Below are positions 16,419 to 24,343 of a stretch of 43,006 nucleotides of DNA, in pieces. Each line of letters begins with the position of its first letter. The stretch's first letter is position 1. The stretch comes from Acidobacteriota bacterium. GTDB lineage: Bacteria > Acidobacteriota > Blastocatellia > RBC074. The stretch spans positions 24,420-67,425 of the forward strand of contig JAFDVL010000119.1 in assembly GCA_018268995.1 (NCBI GenBank), in the 5' to 3' direction. Under the pieces are notes generated by a model, which was not told the DNA's origin, did not search any database, and saw only the letters and a list, made by a program, of their open reading frames with translations. The position numbers and the translations under genes were made by a program.

Positions 16419-17714
16419 ATGGTTAGCGATGTTTCCTCTGTCAGACAAATCAAATTGCGACACTATCGCTACCCCGGCGAAGTATCCTCACTGCTGCTGA
16501 CATTTCTTATCTTAGCGTCATTGTATGCTTTAGCAATTCGGTTCTTCCCCAGCAATGCCACTCAGGTCTGGCAAACCTTGTTTTTTACAGTGCTTGGATT
16601 GGGCGTGTACATTGTTACAGTCATCATCCAACAGCGCTCTGCGTTTGGCACATTAGTACGAGTCAGCCAAAAACAGTTTCCTGAAATTTATGAAGCGGGC
16701 ACGATTGCGGCTTCGCGATTATCCGCACCGCATGTGCCAATTTATGTGAAGCGGGCGTCAGAACAGAATATCTACACGTTAGGATTATTAAAACAACCGA
16801 TCATCGTCATTACATCTTCGATGATTGACCAGATGTCGAATGAGAGTCTGCAATTTTTTATCGGGCGAGAAATTGGGCATATACGCGCCGGTCATACTTG
16901 GTTGCGGACGTTGCTCCGCCCGCTGGGTTCCAACATTCCGGTCATTGGCAAATTGCTTGATAGCGTCATTTTTGGCGACTGGATGAATCGGACGGAATTC
17001 ACAGCGGATCGCGCCGGATTGATTGCCTGTAAATCGTTGACGGTTTCGATCAGCACGATGCTGAAATTTGGTGTTGGCACCAGCCTTTTTCAAAAGCTGG
17101 ACATCCGCGAGTTTCTGGCGCAAATCAACGATGTGCGCAGCGTTGGCGGACGCGTCACTGAAATCGTCGCTGAGCAGCCGTATTTGATCCAGCGCATCCG
17201 TCGCCTGGTTCGGTTTGCGCTCTCAAACGAAGCCAGCCCACTTGCCAGTCGCGCCAATTACAACACCGGAATTCTGGAACAGATTCCAGATGCCTTTATT
17301 GACACCAATGGGATAGCTTTTCGCGACTCCATCCCACCAGCAGCAGAAACCGAAACAACGATTGATTTTGACCCTGAAGACACAAGTGCAGATGACTCTC
17401 CGCTTGATAATTCCGTTGACCCGCGCTTTTCATTGATAGCCGTCAGCGATAATGAAGTGTATCCGCTTCGCCGACTTGAAACGCGGCTTGGACGCAATAT
17501 TGACAATGATATTGTGATTGCTGATGATGACCGCGTCAGCCGCTATCACGCTGAAATCAAGCGAGAAAATAAACAGTTGCTCCTGCTTGATTGTGGGAGC
17601 CGCAATGGCGTGTGGCTCAACCAGCAACGCCTTGATAAATCAGCGAAGCTCCGAGCCGGAGACCGCATCCGCATTGGCAGAAAAGAGTTCATTTTTACGG
17701 TGAAGGGAAATTGA
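16419..17714 (+). CDS. Membrane M48-peptidase-like protein with FHA domain and altered zinc motif
   Basis: A 431-residue protein with two membrane helices (about 23-43 and 51-71), an M48/Ste24-like domain (about 80-260) and a C-terminal forkhead-associated domain (337-431) with the phosphothreonine-binding pattern LGR...SRYHAEI...SRNGVWLN. In active M48 peptidases the zinc site is HExxH plus a distal Glu. Here the motif is GREIGHIRAGH: the first His is Arg150, while Glu151, His154 and the distal Glu193 (EFTADRAG) remain. It may therefore be a non-proteolytic or altered enzyme. The FHA domain suggests recruitment by Ser/Thr phosphorylation. I use the ATG at 16419 because GGAG lies seven bases upstream. 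The next gene starts two bases after its stop codon. Confidence 0.88.
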   Translation: MVSDVSSVRQIKLRHYRYPGEVSSLLLTFLILASLYALAIRFFPSNATQVWQTLFFTVLGLGVYIVTVIIQQRSAFGTLVRVSQKQFPEIYEAGTIAASRLSAPHVPIYVKRASEQNIYTLGLLKQPIIVITSSMIDQMSNESLQFFIGREIGHIRAGHTWLRTLLRPLGSNIPVIGKLLDSVIFGDWMNRTEFTADRAGLIACKSLTVSISTMLKFGVGTSLFQKLDIREFLAQINDVRSVGGRVTEIVAEQPYLIQRIRRLVRFALSNEASPLASRANYNTGILEQIPDAFIDTNGIAFRDSIPPAAETETTIDFDPEDTSADDSPLDNSVDPRFSLIAVSDNEVYPLRRLETRLGRNIDNDIVIADDDRVSRYHAEIKRENKQLLLLDCGSRNGVWLNQQRLDKSAKLRAGDRIRIGRKEFIFTVKGN

Positions 17715-17716
17715 TT

Positions 17717-18688
17717 ATGAACCGTGCGGTAGCCCCTTTATTTTTAGGAATCGTGCTGAGCGTCACGTCTGTTTTGGCGCAAGAAACGCCGCCCCAAACA
17801 ACGAAGCCAGCGGAGGCAACACCGACCGCGCCGCCTGCTGCTCCGAAATACCTGATTAGTGATTGGAAGCCGTTTCAATCAAAAGAGGGGAACTTTTCAG
17901 TGATCTTCCCGACTCCTCCTAAAGAAGAAACTAAACGCTATCGGTTGCAATCAGGCTTGTCTGAAGATCATCGGTATATCGTGCCGACCAGCAATGGAAA
18001 TTATCAGGTAGCGTATACATTTCTTTCTGAAAATCTCGCCACCCCTGAAATGATTCGCGAACGCTTTGATAATTTACTAAAAAATCTGAAAGTAGTTCCC
18101 AATCTGAAATGGATCAGCGGCGGCGAAATTTCCTATGAAGGCAATCCAGGGATTGAATTTAAAGCTCAATACTCAGAAGGCCCTCGTACTATTACGTTGT
18201 GGTCGCGTCAATTTTTCGCCTTTGGCTGTGTTTATGAAATCGCCGCTCGATATACTACGCAAGAACCAGAGTTGAAAGAGCCAGCGATGTTCATTGAATC
18301 CTTCAAGCTGTGGGGGCCGCCAGCGCGGCGACCAGCACTTCCGGCTCTGACACAGGAATCTCTCCCGGACTTCACCCCATTGGCACAAGGCATGTATTAC
18401 ATCACGCCTGAAAAACTACGGGAACAAGCCCTTGAGAAACCCGAACTAAGCATTGGCTCCACAGGAAGAGTGTCCCGTGGAACTGTAACGGTGCTAGTGA
18501 CAGTTTCGCCTGAGGGTAAGGTAATACAGATTGAGCCGAGCGATGGCTTCCCAGCTTTCTATGAGGAAGCGATCAAGGCCGCGAAAAAATGGACGTTCAA
18601 GCCATTCCTGCTAAATGGGACCCCGGTTAAAGTACAAGGACGACTAACCTTCAAATTTGGTACGACAGGCACTCAAAATAATAAGTAG
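17717..18688 (+). CDS. Secreted protein with one PsbP/DcrB-like repeat domain and TonB C-terminus
   Basis: A 323-residue exported protein with a signal peptide (about 1-22, ending VLAQ) and a Pro/Thr-rich linker. A domain of about 155 residues (43-200) carries the pattern FSVIFPTPPKEE...NPGIEFKAQ...MFIESFKLWGP. A TonB-like C-terminal domain (about 245-323) ends VKVQGRLTFKF. TonB_C domains in such proteins lack the ExbBD anchor and often serve as periplasmic interaction modules. The ATG at 17717 is preferred over a TTG six bases earlier because GAAGGGA is well spaced from it. The same domain occurs twice in the next protein. Function unknown. Confidence 0.85.
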   Translation: MNRAVAPLFLGIVLSVTSVLAQETPPQTTKPAEATPTAPPAAPKYLISDWKPFQSKEGNFSVIFPTPPKEETKRYRLQSGLSEDHRYIVPTSNGNYQVAYTFLSENLATPEMIRERFDNLLKNLKVVPNLKWISGGEISYEGNPGIEFKAQYSEGPRTITLWSRQFFAFGCVYEIAARYTTQEPELKEPAMFIESFKLWGPPARRPALPALTQESLPDFTPLAQGMYYITPEKLREQALEKPELSIGSTGRVSRGTVTVLVTVSPEGKVIQIEPSDGFPAFYEEAIKAAKKWTFKPFLLNGTPVKVQGRLTFKFGTTGTQNNK

Positions 18689-18747
18689 TTTGTCGGATAT
18701 TTCCTCAGTTCAACCTCCGCCCCAATTTAAAAATCAGGAGTTTTTCA

Positions 18748-20343
18748 ATGAATCGAATTGGTGCTTATTTATTATTAATTTTCATTGTTGCCATTGGCAT
18801 TCAGGCGCAGACGCCACAAAAAAAATCAGACAAGTCAAAAAAGACAAATCAGTTTGAGCCGCCCCCCGAAATGCCCAAAGGGGTGATTGTCGGCCCCGGT
18901 GGAATCGTTGGCCCGCCGCCGCCCGCTGCCCCTAAATATCCGATTGAGGCGTGGAAAGAGGCATCTTTTGCTCAAGATAAATTTTCCATCGCCTTCCCCA
19001 TCAAGCCGGAAGAACAGTCAAAAACGGATTCGGTCAATGGAGTTGCAACCACTTCGACGATTTACGAAGTGCTGACGATGGATGGCACATATTCAGTGAC
19101 CGTCATCAAACTTCCCTTCAAAAAACCGGAAACAGAAGAAGAACTCAAACAGCGACTGCGCGGCATGTTGAAGCAATTGGAAAAAGGGTCTTACAAATGG
19201 CTGGGTGGCAAAGAAATTATGGTCAATGGCTATCCGGGCATTGAATTCAAATATCAATCCCAGGGGCCGGGACTGATCAGTTGGCAAAAATTTGTTGCGG
19301 CGGACATCTATATGTACCGCATCATTGCAGAGACGATTCCCCGCAAACCGGAACTACAAGAACCGCCAGTTTTCCTGAATTCATTCAAGCTGCTTCCGCG
19401 CGAGCAGGCAAGAATCAACGACGAAATTCCGCCGCCACCGCCACCAGCCGCAGGGCCAACAGGCAAAGGAATATTTCAGCCTGCTACCCCGCCGCCACCG
19501 CCCGCGCCAATTTCATCGTACCCACTTGAGGCATGGAAAGTGATGCCGTATCCACAAGCAGGTTTTGCAGCATCGTTCCCAACAAAACCAACTGAGAAAA
19601 GCAAATCAGCCACCCGCAATGGCACCGAGCGCGTCTCAACCGAGTATAAAGTCGTAGCCAAAGATGGCACGTACTCCGTCACCCTTACACAACTGATCGG
19701 TCAGGGCGGTGCAACCAAAGAACAAATTCAACCTCGGCTGGCAGGAATGCTGAAAGGCCTGGAAGAAGGGCCGTACAAATGGTTAGGCGGCAAAGAAATT
19801 GAAATCGAAGGATACCCTGGAATTGAGTTCAAGTATCAATATTTACAATTTGAGGAAATTAGCTGGCAACGGATGCTTTTCGTTGATGATCGCATTTACA
19901 CGGTCATTGTGGATTCGCCTGTTAATAAACCAAATTTGAAAGAGCCAAAATTATTTATGGATTCCTTTAAGCTGTTAGCTATCGAATCCGCTGGAGCGAA
20001 TCCGCCTCCACCGCCACCGGCTCCGGGCCAAGGCTTCGGAGGTAGCACCAAGCCAGTAATGATGCGTGTTTCCGGTGGAGTGCTCAATGACATTGCGCTC
20101 AAAAAAGTACATCCCCGGTATCCGCAGGAAGCGATGGCGACGCGCGCAACCGGAGCGGTTCAAGTTGCCATTACCGTTTCAGAAGAAGGAAAAGTCATTG
20201 AAGCAAATGCGGTGAGCGGACATGAGCTGCTACGCGCTGCGGCAGTGGAAGCAGCTCAACAATGGACTTTTAAGCCAACCGAAGTCTCAGGCGTACCCGT
20301 TAAACTTCAAGGCATCTTAACTTTTAATTTCACCTTACAATGA
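18748..20343 (+). CDS. Secreted protein with two PsbP/DcrB-like repeat domains, polyproline linkers and TonB C-terminus
   Basis: A 531-residue exported protein: signal peptide 1-21, domain A about 62-217, domain B about 255-411, TonB_C about 447-531. Domains A and B share KWLGGKEI, GYPGIEFKYQ and SFKLL with near-identical DNA around YKWLGGKEI, so the duplication is fairly recent. The linkers contain runs of four to six prolines (about 56-59, 228-233, 248-252, 419-424), which would stall ribosomes without EF-P. AGGAG precedes the ATG. It is a clear paralogue of the upstream gene, and its TGA overlaps the ATG of the next gene (ATGA). Periplasmic location is likely; the role is unknown. Confidence 0.88.
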   Translation: MNRIGAYLLLIFIVAIGIQAQTPQKKSDKSKKTNQFEPPPEMPKGVIVGPGGIVGPPPPAAPKYPIEAWKEASFAQDKFSIAFPIKPEEQSKTDSVNGVATTSTIYEVLTMDGTYSVTVIKLPFKKPETEEELKQRLRGMLKQLEKGSYKWLGGKEIMVNGYPGIEFKYQSQGPGLISWQKFVAADIYMYRIIAETIPRKPELQEPPVFLNSFKLLPREQARINDEIPPPPPPAAGPTGKGIFQPATPPPPPAPISSYPLEAWKVMPYPQAGFAASFPTKPTEKSKSATRNGTERVSTEYKVVAKDGTYSVTLTQLIGQGGATKEQIQPRLAGMLKGLEEGPYKWLGGKEIEIEGYPGIEFKYQYLQFEEISWQRMLFVDDRIYTVIVDSPVNKPNLKEPKLFMDSFKLLAIESAGANPPPPPPAPGQGFGGSTKPVMMRVSGGVLNDIALKKVHPRYPQEAMATRATGAVQVAITVSEEGKVIEANAVSGHELLRAAAVEAAQQWTFKPTEVSGVPVKLQGILTFNFTLQ

Positions 20344-21317
20344 AAGACCCCATCTCTATTTACAGTGCGCAACCATTTGACCTGTCGCAAATTTCTACCT
20401 ACCCGCTCGACTCGCGTCACAGCAAAGTAACGGTCAAAGATTTCGCACGCCCGCTGAGCGATGATGAAGCTAAAGCCGCTTCGTCATTGCTCAACTCGCT
20501 TCCAAACATTCTCGCGGTGCAAAGCCTGCGCGCCGTGGCGCAGGCCATCATCACGGCCAAAGCCAAAAACAAAGCAATCATTTGGGGCGCAGGCGGACAC
20601 GTTATCAAAACAGGTCTGGCTCCAATCCTGATTGATTTGATGCAACGCGGATTTGCAACTTCCATCGCCCTGAACGGCTCCGGCGTGATCCACGATTTTG
20701 AGATTGCTTTGATCGGCTCGACCTCCGAAGACGTGGACGAAGCATTAGGCGCGGGCGCATTCGGAATGGCCGAAGAAACAGGACAGATGCTAAATGATGC
20801 AATCAATGCAGGCGCACGCGATGACATCGGACTGGGCGAAGCGGTCGGGCGAATGCTCTTTGATTTGAAACCACAGTTCGCCGAATATTCCCTGCTGCAT
20901 GAAGCATACAAACACAAAGCCCCTGTCACAGTTCACGCCACGATTGGCACCGACATCATTCATCTGCATCCAAATGCAGACGGCGCAAGCATTGGCAAAA
21001 CAGCGCATCGTGATTTTCGATTGCTGACTTCGATGGTGAAAGAACTGGATGGAGGCGGCGTGTATCTGAACATCGGCTCCGCCGTGACGCTGCCGGAAAT
21101 CTTTTTAAAAGCAGTCACGGTCGTGCGCAATCTTGGCGTACCGCTTCAGAATTTCACGACCGCCAATTTTGATTTCATCCAACACTACCGCCCTAACACC
21201 AATGTCGTGAAACGCCCCGTAGCCAATGGCGCGGGCAAAGGCTATAGCATTACAGGACATCACGAATTAATGATTCCATTGCTAGCCGCCGCGATCATTT
21301 GCGCGGAACTGACGTAG
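20340..21317 (+). CDS. Deoxyhypusine-synthase-like conserved protein
   Basis: A 325-residue cytosolic protein. The block AIIWGAGGHVIKTGLAPILI (79-98) followed by DLMQRGF...NGSGVIHDFE matches the NAD-binding core pattern of deoxyhypusine synthase, and SLLHEAYKHKAPV (184-196) matches its later helix-strand. The family's catalytic GGG-x-x-K-H segment is here GGGVYLNIGSA (238-248), without the lysine that forms the enzyme intermediate. It is therefore probably not a true deoxyhypusine synthase; it may be one of the bacterial relatives with other amine or NAD chemistry. The fold assignment is from pattern recognition and should be treated as moderate. It is translationally coupled (ATGA) to the polyproline-rich secreted protein and ends at a large palindrome. 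Confidence 0.72.
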   Translation: MKDPISIYSAQPFDLSQISTYPLDSRHSKVTVKDFARPLSDDEAKAASSLLNSLPNILAVQSLRAVAQAIITAKAKNKAIIWGAGGHVIKTGLAPILIDLMQRGFATSIALNGSGVIHDFEIALIGSTSEDVDEALGAGAFGMAEETGQMLNDAINAGARDDIGLGEAVGRMLFDLKPQFAEYSLLHEAYKHKAPVTVHATIGTDIIHLHPNADGASIGKTAHRDFRLLTSMVKELDGGGVYLNIGSAVTLPEIFLKAVTVVRNLGVPLQNFTTANFDFIQHYRPNTNVVKRPVANGAGKGYSITGHHELMIPLLAAAIICAELT

Positions 21318-21325
21318 CCGTGCGG

Positions 21326-21621
21326 CGCTGGGTACGCACGCATCTTGCGTGCAAAAATTCACGCCCACCGCGCACACCCCCAAGTACGCAGGATGCGTGC
21401 AGACGAGGCTGATGCAATCAATATAGCGGTTTTCAGATGGGTGCGACCTCAACTGCACGGCGCGGTACGGTACGAGGAGCGGTAGCGACTTGGTCCAGCG
21501 CCGCCGCGACCAAGTCGCTACCGCTCCTCGTACCGTACCGCTGGTCGCACGCACTTGAAAACCGCTATAAGATATTTCAGATCGCCAAACCCAAGCACGC
21601 AAGATGCGTGCGTACCCAGCG
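21326..21621. repeat. Nested palindromic element of about 296 bp
   Basis: Four pairs of arms share one centre. The outer pair is a 27-bp perfect match (21326-21352 with 21595-21621, core GGTACGCACGCATCTTGCGT). Next are TATAGCGGTTTTCA at 21422-21435 with 21556-21569 (14 bp) and GTGCGACC at 21441-21448 with 21543-21550. The innermost is a 34-bp perfect stem (21462-21495 with 21508-21541) around a 12-base loop. A further partial copy of the outer motif lies at 21383-21400. The element fills the stretch between two + strand genes and has no coding sequence I would defend. It looks like hairpin repeats inserted into one another. Confidence 0.9.
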
Positions 21622-21694
21622 AGTTAGCACGCACACGCTGCGCCGTGATATAGTGCGCGCTTCTTTTTCAACTCAATTCTTTGGAGATTTCAAT

Positions 21695-22201
21695 ATGCCA
21701 TATTGTCCATCGTGCGGATCAGAATTCCGCAGCGGTTTTACTGAATGCAATTCCTGTCACGTTCCGTTGGTAGCCTCGCTGAATGCTGAAACGAACGGCG
21801 CAGGCGAGGTTTATTTTGAAGAGGATGACAGCGAAAGCGAGTTGCAATTGCTGCTGACCTTAACCAGTGGGTCACAAGCGACTTTTGTGCGCCGCCTGCT
21901 GGATGATGCGGGCGTGCCATCTGTCTTACATGGTGGCCACGGCGATGAGATTCGCAGCGGCGAGCCGTATCGCATCTATGTTGACGAAGATTATTTTGAA
22001 GCAGCGCAGGAAACCATCGAATCCTTCCGTTCGCCTTCGCTGGTGACGGGTCAAATCGAAGGCGATTTACTGCGCTTGCAACAAGAGCTACAACGACTCG
22101 AACGGGAGGCTGCACACGCCCGCCCCCAATTACAAGCCGTTCGCGCCAGCATGGAAAAATTGCAGAGCGAATTGAACGCGCTGAATCGGGAGTTGGAGTA
22201 A
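21695..22201 (+). CDS. Zinc-ribbon plus DUF2007-like protein with C-terminal coiled coil
   Basis: A 168-residue cytosolic protein. The N-terminus has a four-cysteine zinc ribbon (Cys4, Cys7, Cys18, Cys21: CPSCG and CNSCH). Residues about 45-115 resemble the DUF2007 'putative signal transducing protein' domain (TFVRRLLDDAGVPSVLHGG...YRIYVDEDYFEAAQETI). Residues 125-168 are a heptad-rich coiled coil. I start it at the ATG at 21695, with TTGGAGATT upstream; longer readings run into the palindrome. It is separated from suhB by zero bases (TAA then ATG), so the two are co-translated. Function unknown. Confidence 0.85.
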   Translation: MPYCPSCGSEFRSGFTECNSCHVPLVASLNAETNGAGEVYFEEDDSESELQLLLTLTSGSQATFVRRLLDDAGVPSVLHGGHGDEIRSGEPYRIYVDEDYFEAAQETIESFRSPSLVTGQIEGDLLRLQQELQRLEREAAHARPQLQAVRASMEKLQSELNALNRELE

Positions 22202-22990
22202 ATGTTAGACCTTGCGATTCAAGCCGCACGCGAAGCAGGCGCGATCATTCAGGAGTTTGCTGCCAACCGCTTCGACATTATTCACAAAGGCCGCATCAAT
22301 CTGGTGACGGAAGCCGACCTTGCCAGCGAAAAGCACATCAAGGAATTGATTTCGGCGCATTACCCGACGCACAAAATTCTGGCCGAAGAAAGCGGCATCA
22401 GCCATCATCAGGATGCCGATTATTGCTGGATTATTGACCCGCTTGATGGCACGACGAACTTTGCGCACGGACTTCCCTGTTATGCCGTTTCGATTGGACT
22501 TGAGCACAAAGGCGAAATCATTGCGGGCGTAATTTATGATCCGACCCGCGATGAACTATTTGCCGCCGAACGGGGCGCAGGGGCAACGCTCAACGGGCAA
22601 AAGATTGCTGTTTCAGAAATCACGGAATTAGAAAAAGCCTTGCTCGTGACAGGCTTTCCCTACGATGTGCGCGAACGCCTGAGCTTTTATACTCCAGCCT
22701 GGGAAGCGTTCTTGTGCAAAGCCCAAGGCGTGCGACGTTTAGGCGCAGCCGCTGTGGACTTGGCCGATGTTGCCTGCGGACGCCTTGATGGATTTTGGGA
22801 ATGGGGTTTGAACCCGTGGGACTGCGCGGCGGGCTGGCTGCTGATTGAAGAAGCAGGCGGCAAGATGACCAAAACAGACGGAAGCGCGTTTGATATAGCT
22901 TTGCCGGATATGGTTTGTTCCAATGGCTTGCTGCATGAACAAATGCTCGACGTCTTACGAGAAGTAAAACCCAGAATGCCAAACATCTGA
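22202..22990 (+). CDS. suhB: Inositol-1-monophosphatase family protein
   Basis: A 262-residue Mg-dependent phosphatase that removes phosphate from inositol monophosphates or related sugar phosphates; SuhB also has a ribosomal-RNA role in enterobacteria. Metal-binding motifs are complete: Glu62-Glu63-Ser64, Asp79-Pro-Leu-Asp82-Gly-Thr (DPLDGTTNF) and Trp206-Asp207 (PWDCAAG). Length is usual. It begins immediately after the stop codon of the zinc-ribbon gene and ends ten bases before the permease gene, in a tight operon. Substrate choice within the family (inositol-P, histidinol-P, fructose-1,6-bisphosphate) cannot be settled here, so the symbol is tentative. Confidence 0.88.
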   Translation: MLDLAIQAAREAGAIIQEFAANRFDIIHKGRINLVTEADLASEKHIKELISAHYPTHKILAEESGISHHQDADYCWIIDPLDGTTNFAHGLPCYAVSIGLEHKGEIIAGVIYDPTRDELFAAERGAGATLNGQKIAVSEITELEKALLVTGFPYDVRERLSFYTPAWEAFLCKAQGVRRLGAAAVDLADVACGRLDGFWEWGLNPWDCAAGWLLIEEAGGKMTKTDGSAFDIALPDMVCSNGLLHEQMLDVLREVKPRMPNI

Positions 22991-22999
22991 GATGAAACT

Positions 23000-24343
23000 A
23001 TGGCCGCAACGTCTCCCCCTGTGGCAACAGAAGAATCCAAATTCGCCCGCAAACTAAACCTGTTCGATGCCACGATGATCGTCATCAGTGGCATCATCGG
23101 CACAGGCATCTTCATCAATCCCTACATCGTTGCCCAAAAAGTTCACACGTCGTTTTGGATTCTTGCTGTGTGGATTGCAGGTGGCGTGTTGGCATTGGCC
23201 GGCGCATTTGTCTTCGCGGAACTCAGCACCGTGATGCCGAAAGTCGGCGGACAATACGCGTTCTTCCGTGAAGCCTTTCATCCGCTCGTTGCGTTTCTGC
23301 ACGGCTGGTCGTTGCTCTTCATCATTCAATCCGGCGCAACTGCCGCCGTGGCGGTCGCCTTTGCGCAATACTTAATCCGACTTCTACATTTATCCCCAAA
23401 CATTGTGACGCCGCTGGCCATTGCGATTCTGGTAGCACTGGCATTATTTCACGCCCTGGGCATCAAGCCCGGCGCAATCGTGCTGAATGTCATCACGTTC
23501 GGCAAAACGATTGCGATTGCGGTGCTGGTGATCATTGCGTTTCTGCTCACGAAAAATTCCGGCATCTCGTTTGAGCCGATCACGTCGCCGAATTTACAAG
23601 GCTTTTCTTTGCTCTCGGCGTTTTTTGCCGGACTGGTGCCAGTGATGTTTTCGTATGGCGGCTGGCAAAATCTGAACTTCGTGGCCGAGGAAGTGAAAGA
23701 CCCGCTCCGCAATCTGCCGCGCGCGATTATGATCGGCGTGCTGTGCGTCATTGCCGTGTACGTCAGCGCGAATATCGCCTATGTCCATGTGCTTTCTGCG
23801 CCTGCATTGGCGGCCACGAAAACGCCCGCCGCAGATGTCGCCGGACAATTGCTTGGCGAAAAAGGCGCGAGCGCGATCACGATTTTGATTGTGATTTCAT
23901 CCTTCGGATTTTTGAACCTGGCCTTGATGAGCGCGCCGCGAGTTTATTATGCAATGGCGGCAGACGGTTTGTTTTTTAAGTCTATTGCCAAGCTCAGCCC
24001 GCGCTTTTATGCGCCGACGAATGCCATTTTGTTGCAGGGATTTTTGGCTTCTTTGTTTGCATTGACGAACACCTACGACAAGCTGGTTGGCTATGCGGTG
24101 TTTGCCGATTGGATTTTCTTTGCGTTGGCAGGTGTCGCCTTGATGGTGTTTCGCTCTACGTTGCCGGATGCACCACGCCCGCATAAAACACCGCTCTATC
24201 CATTTACGCCACTGCTTTTCATCATTGCAGGATTGGGCATTGTCGTGAATACTTTCATTGCCGACACAACGAATGCCGTGATCGGTGCCATCATCATTGC
24301 CGTTGGCATTCCTGTTTTCTTTTTGTGGAAGAGGTTTGGATGA
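23000..24343 (+). CDS. APC-superfamily amino acid permease
   Basis: A 447-residue inner-membrane transporter with about twelve hydrophobic helices. The first helix has the family hallmark GIIGTGIFINP (31-41), used for substrate binding, followed by the VMPKVGGQYAFFREAF motif of helix 3. The pattern is nearest to LAT/basic amino acid-polyamine type permeases, probably an amino acid importer or exchanger. Its TGA overlaps the ATG of the aminotransferase (ATGA), which suggests that the transported amino acid is a substrate of that enzyme. This link is inferred from gene order only. Confidence 0.9.
   Translation: MAATSPPVATEESKFARKLNLFDATMIVISGIIGTGIFINPYIVAQKVHTSFWILAVWIAGGVLALAGAFVFAELSTVMPKVGGQYAFFREAFHPLVAFLHGWSLLFIIQSGATAAVAVAFAQYLIRLLHLSPNIVTPLAIAILVALALFHALGIKPGAIVLNVITFGKTIAIAVLVIIAFLLTKNSGISFEPITSPNLQGFSLLSAFFAGLVPVMFSYGGWQNLNFVAEEVKDPLRNLPRAIMIGVLCVIAVYVSANIAYVHVLSAPALAATKTPAADVAGQLLGEKGASAITILIVISSFGFLNLALMSAPRVYYAMAADGLFFKSIAKLSPRFYAPTNAILLQGFLASLFALTNTYDKLVGYAVFADWIFFALAGVALMVFRSTLPDAPRPHKTPLYPFTPLLFIIAGLGIVVNTFIADTTNAVIGAIIIAVGIPVFFLWKRFG

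Noticed and set aside
21282..21602. ORFs on both strands across the nested palindrome
   Set aside because: Both strands are open merely because the DNA is palindromic; the translations are mirror-like and lack domains.
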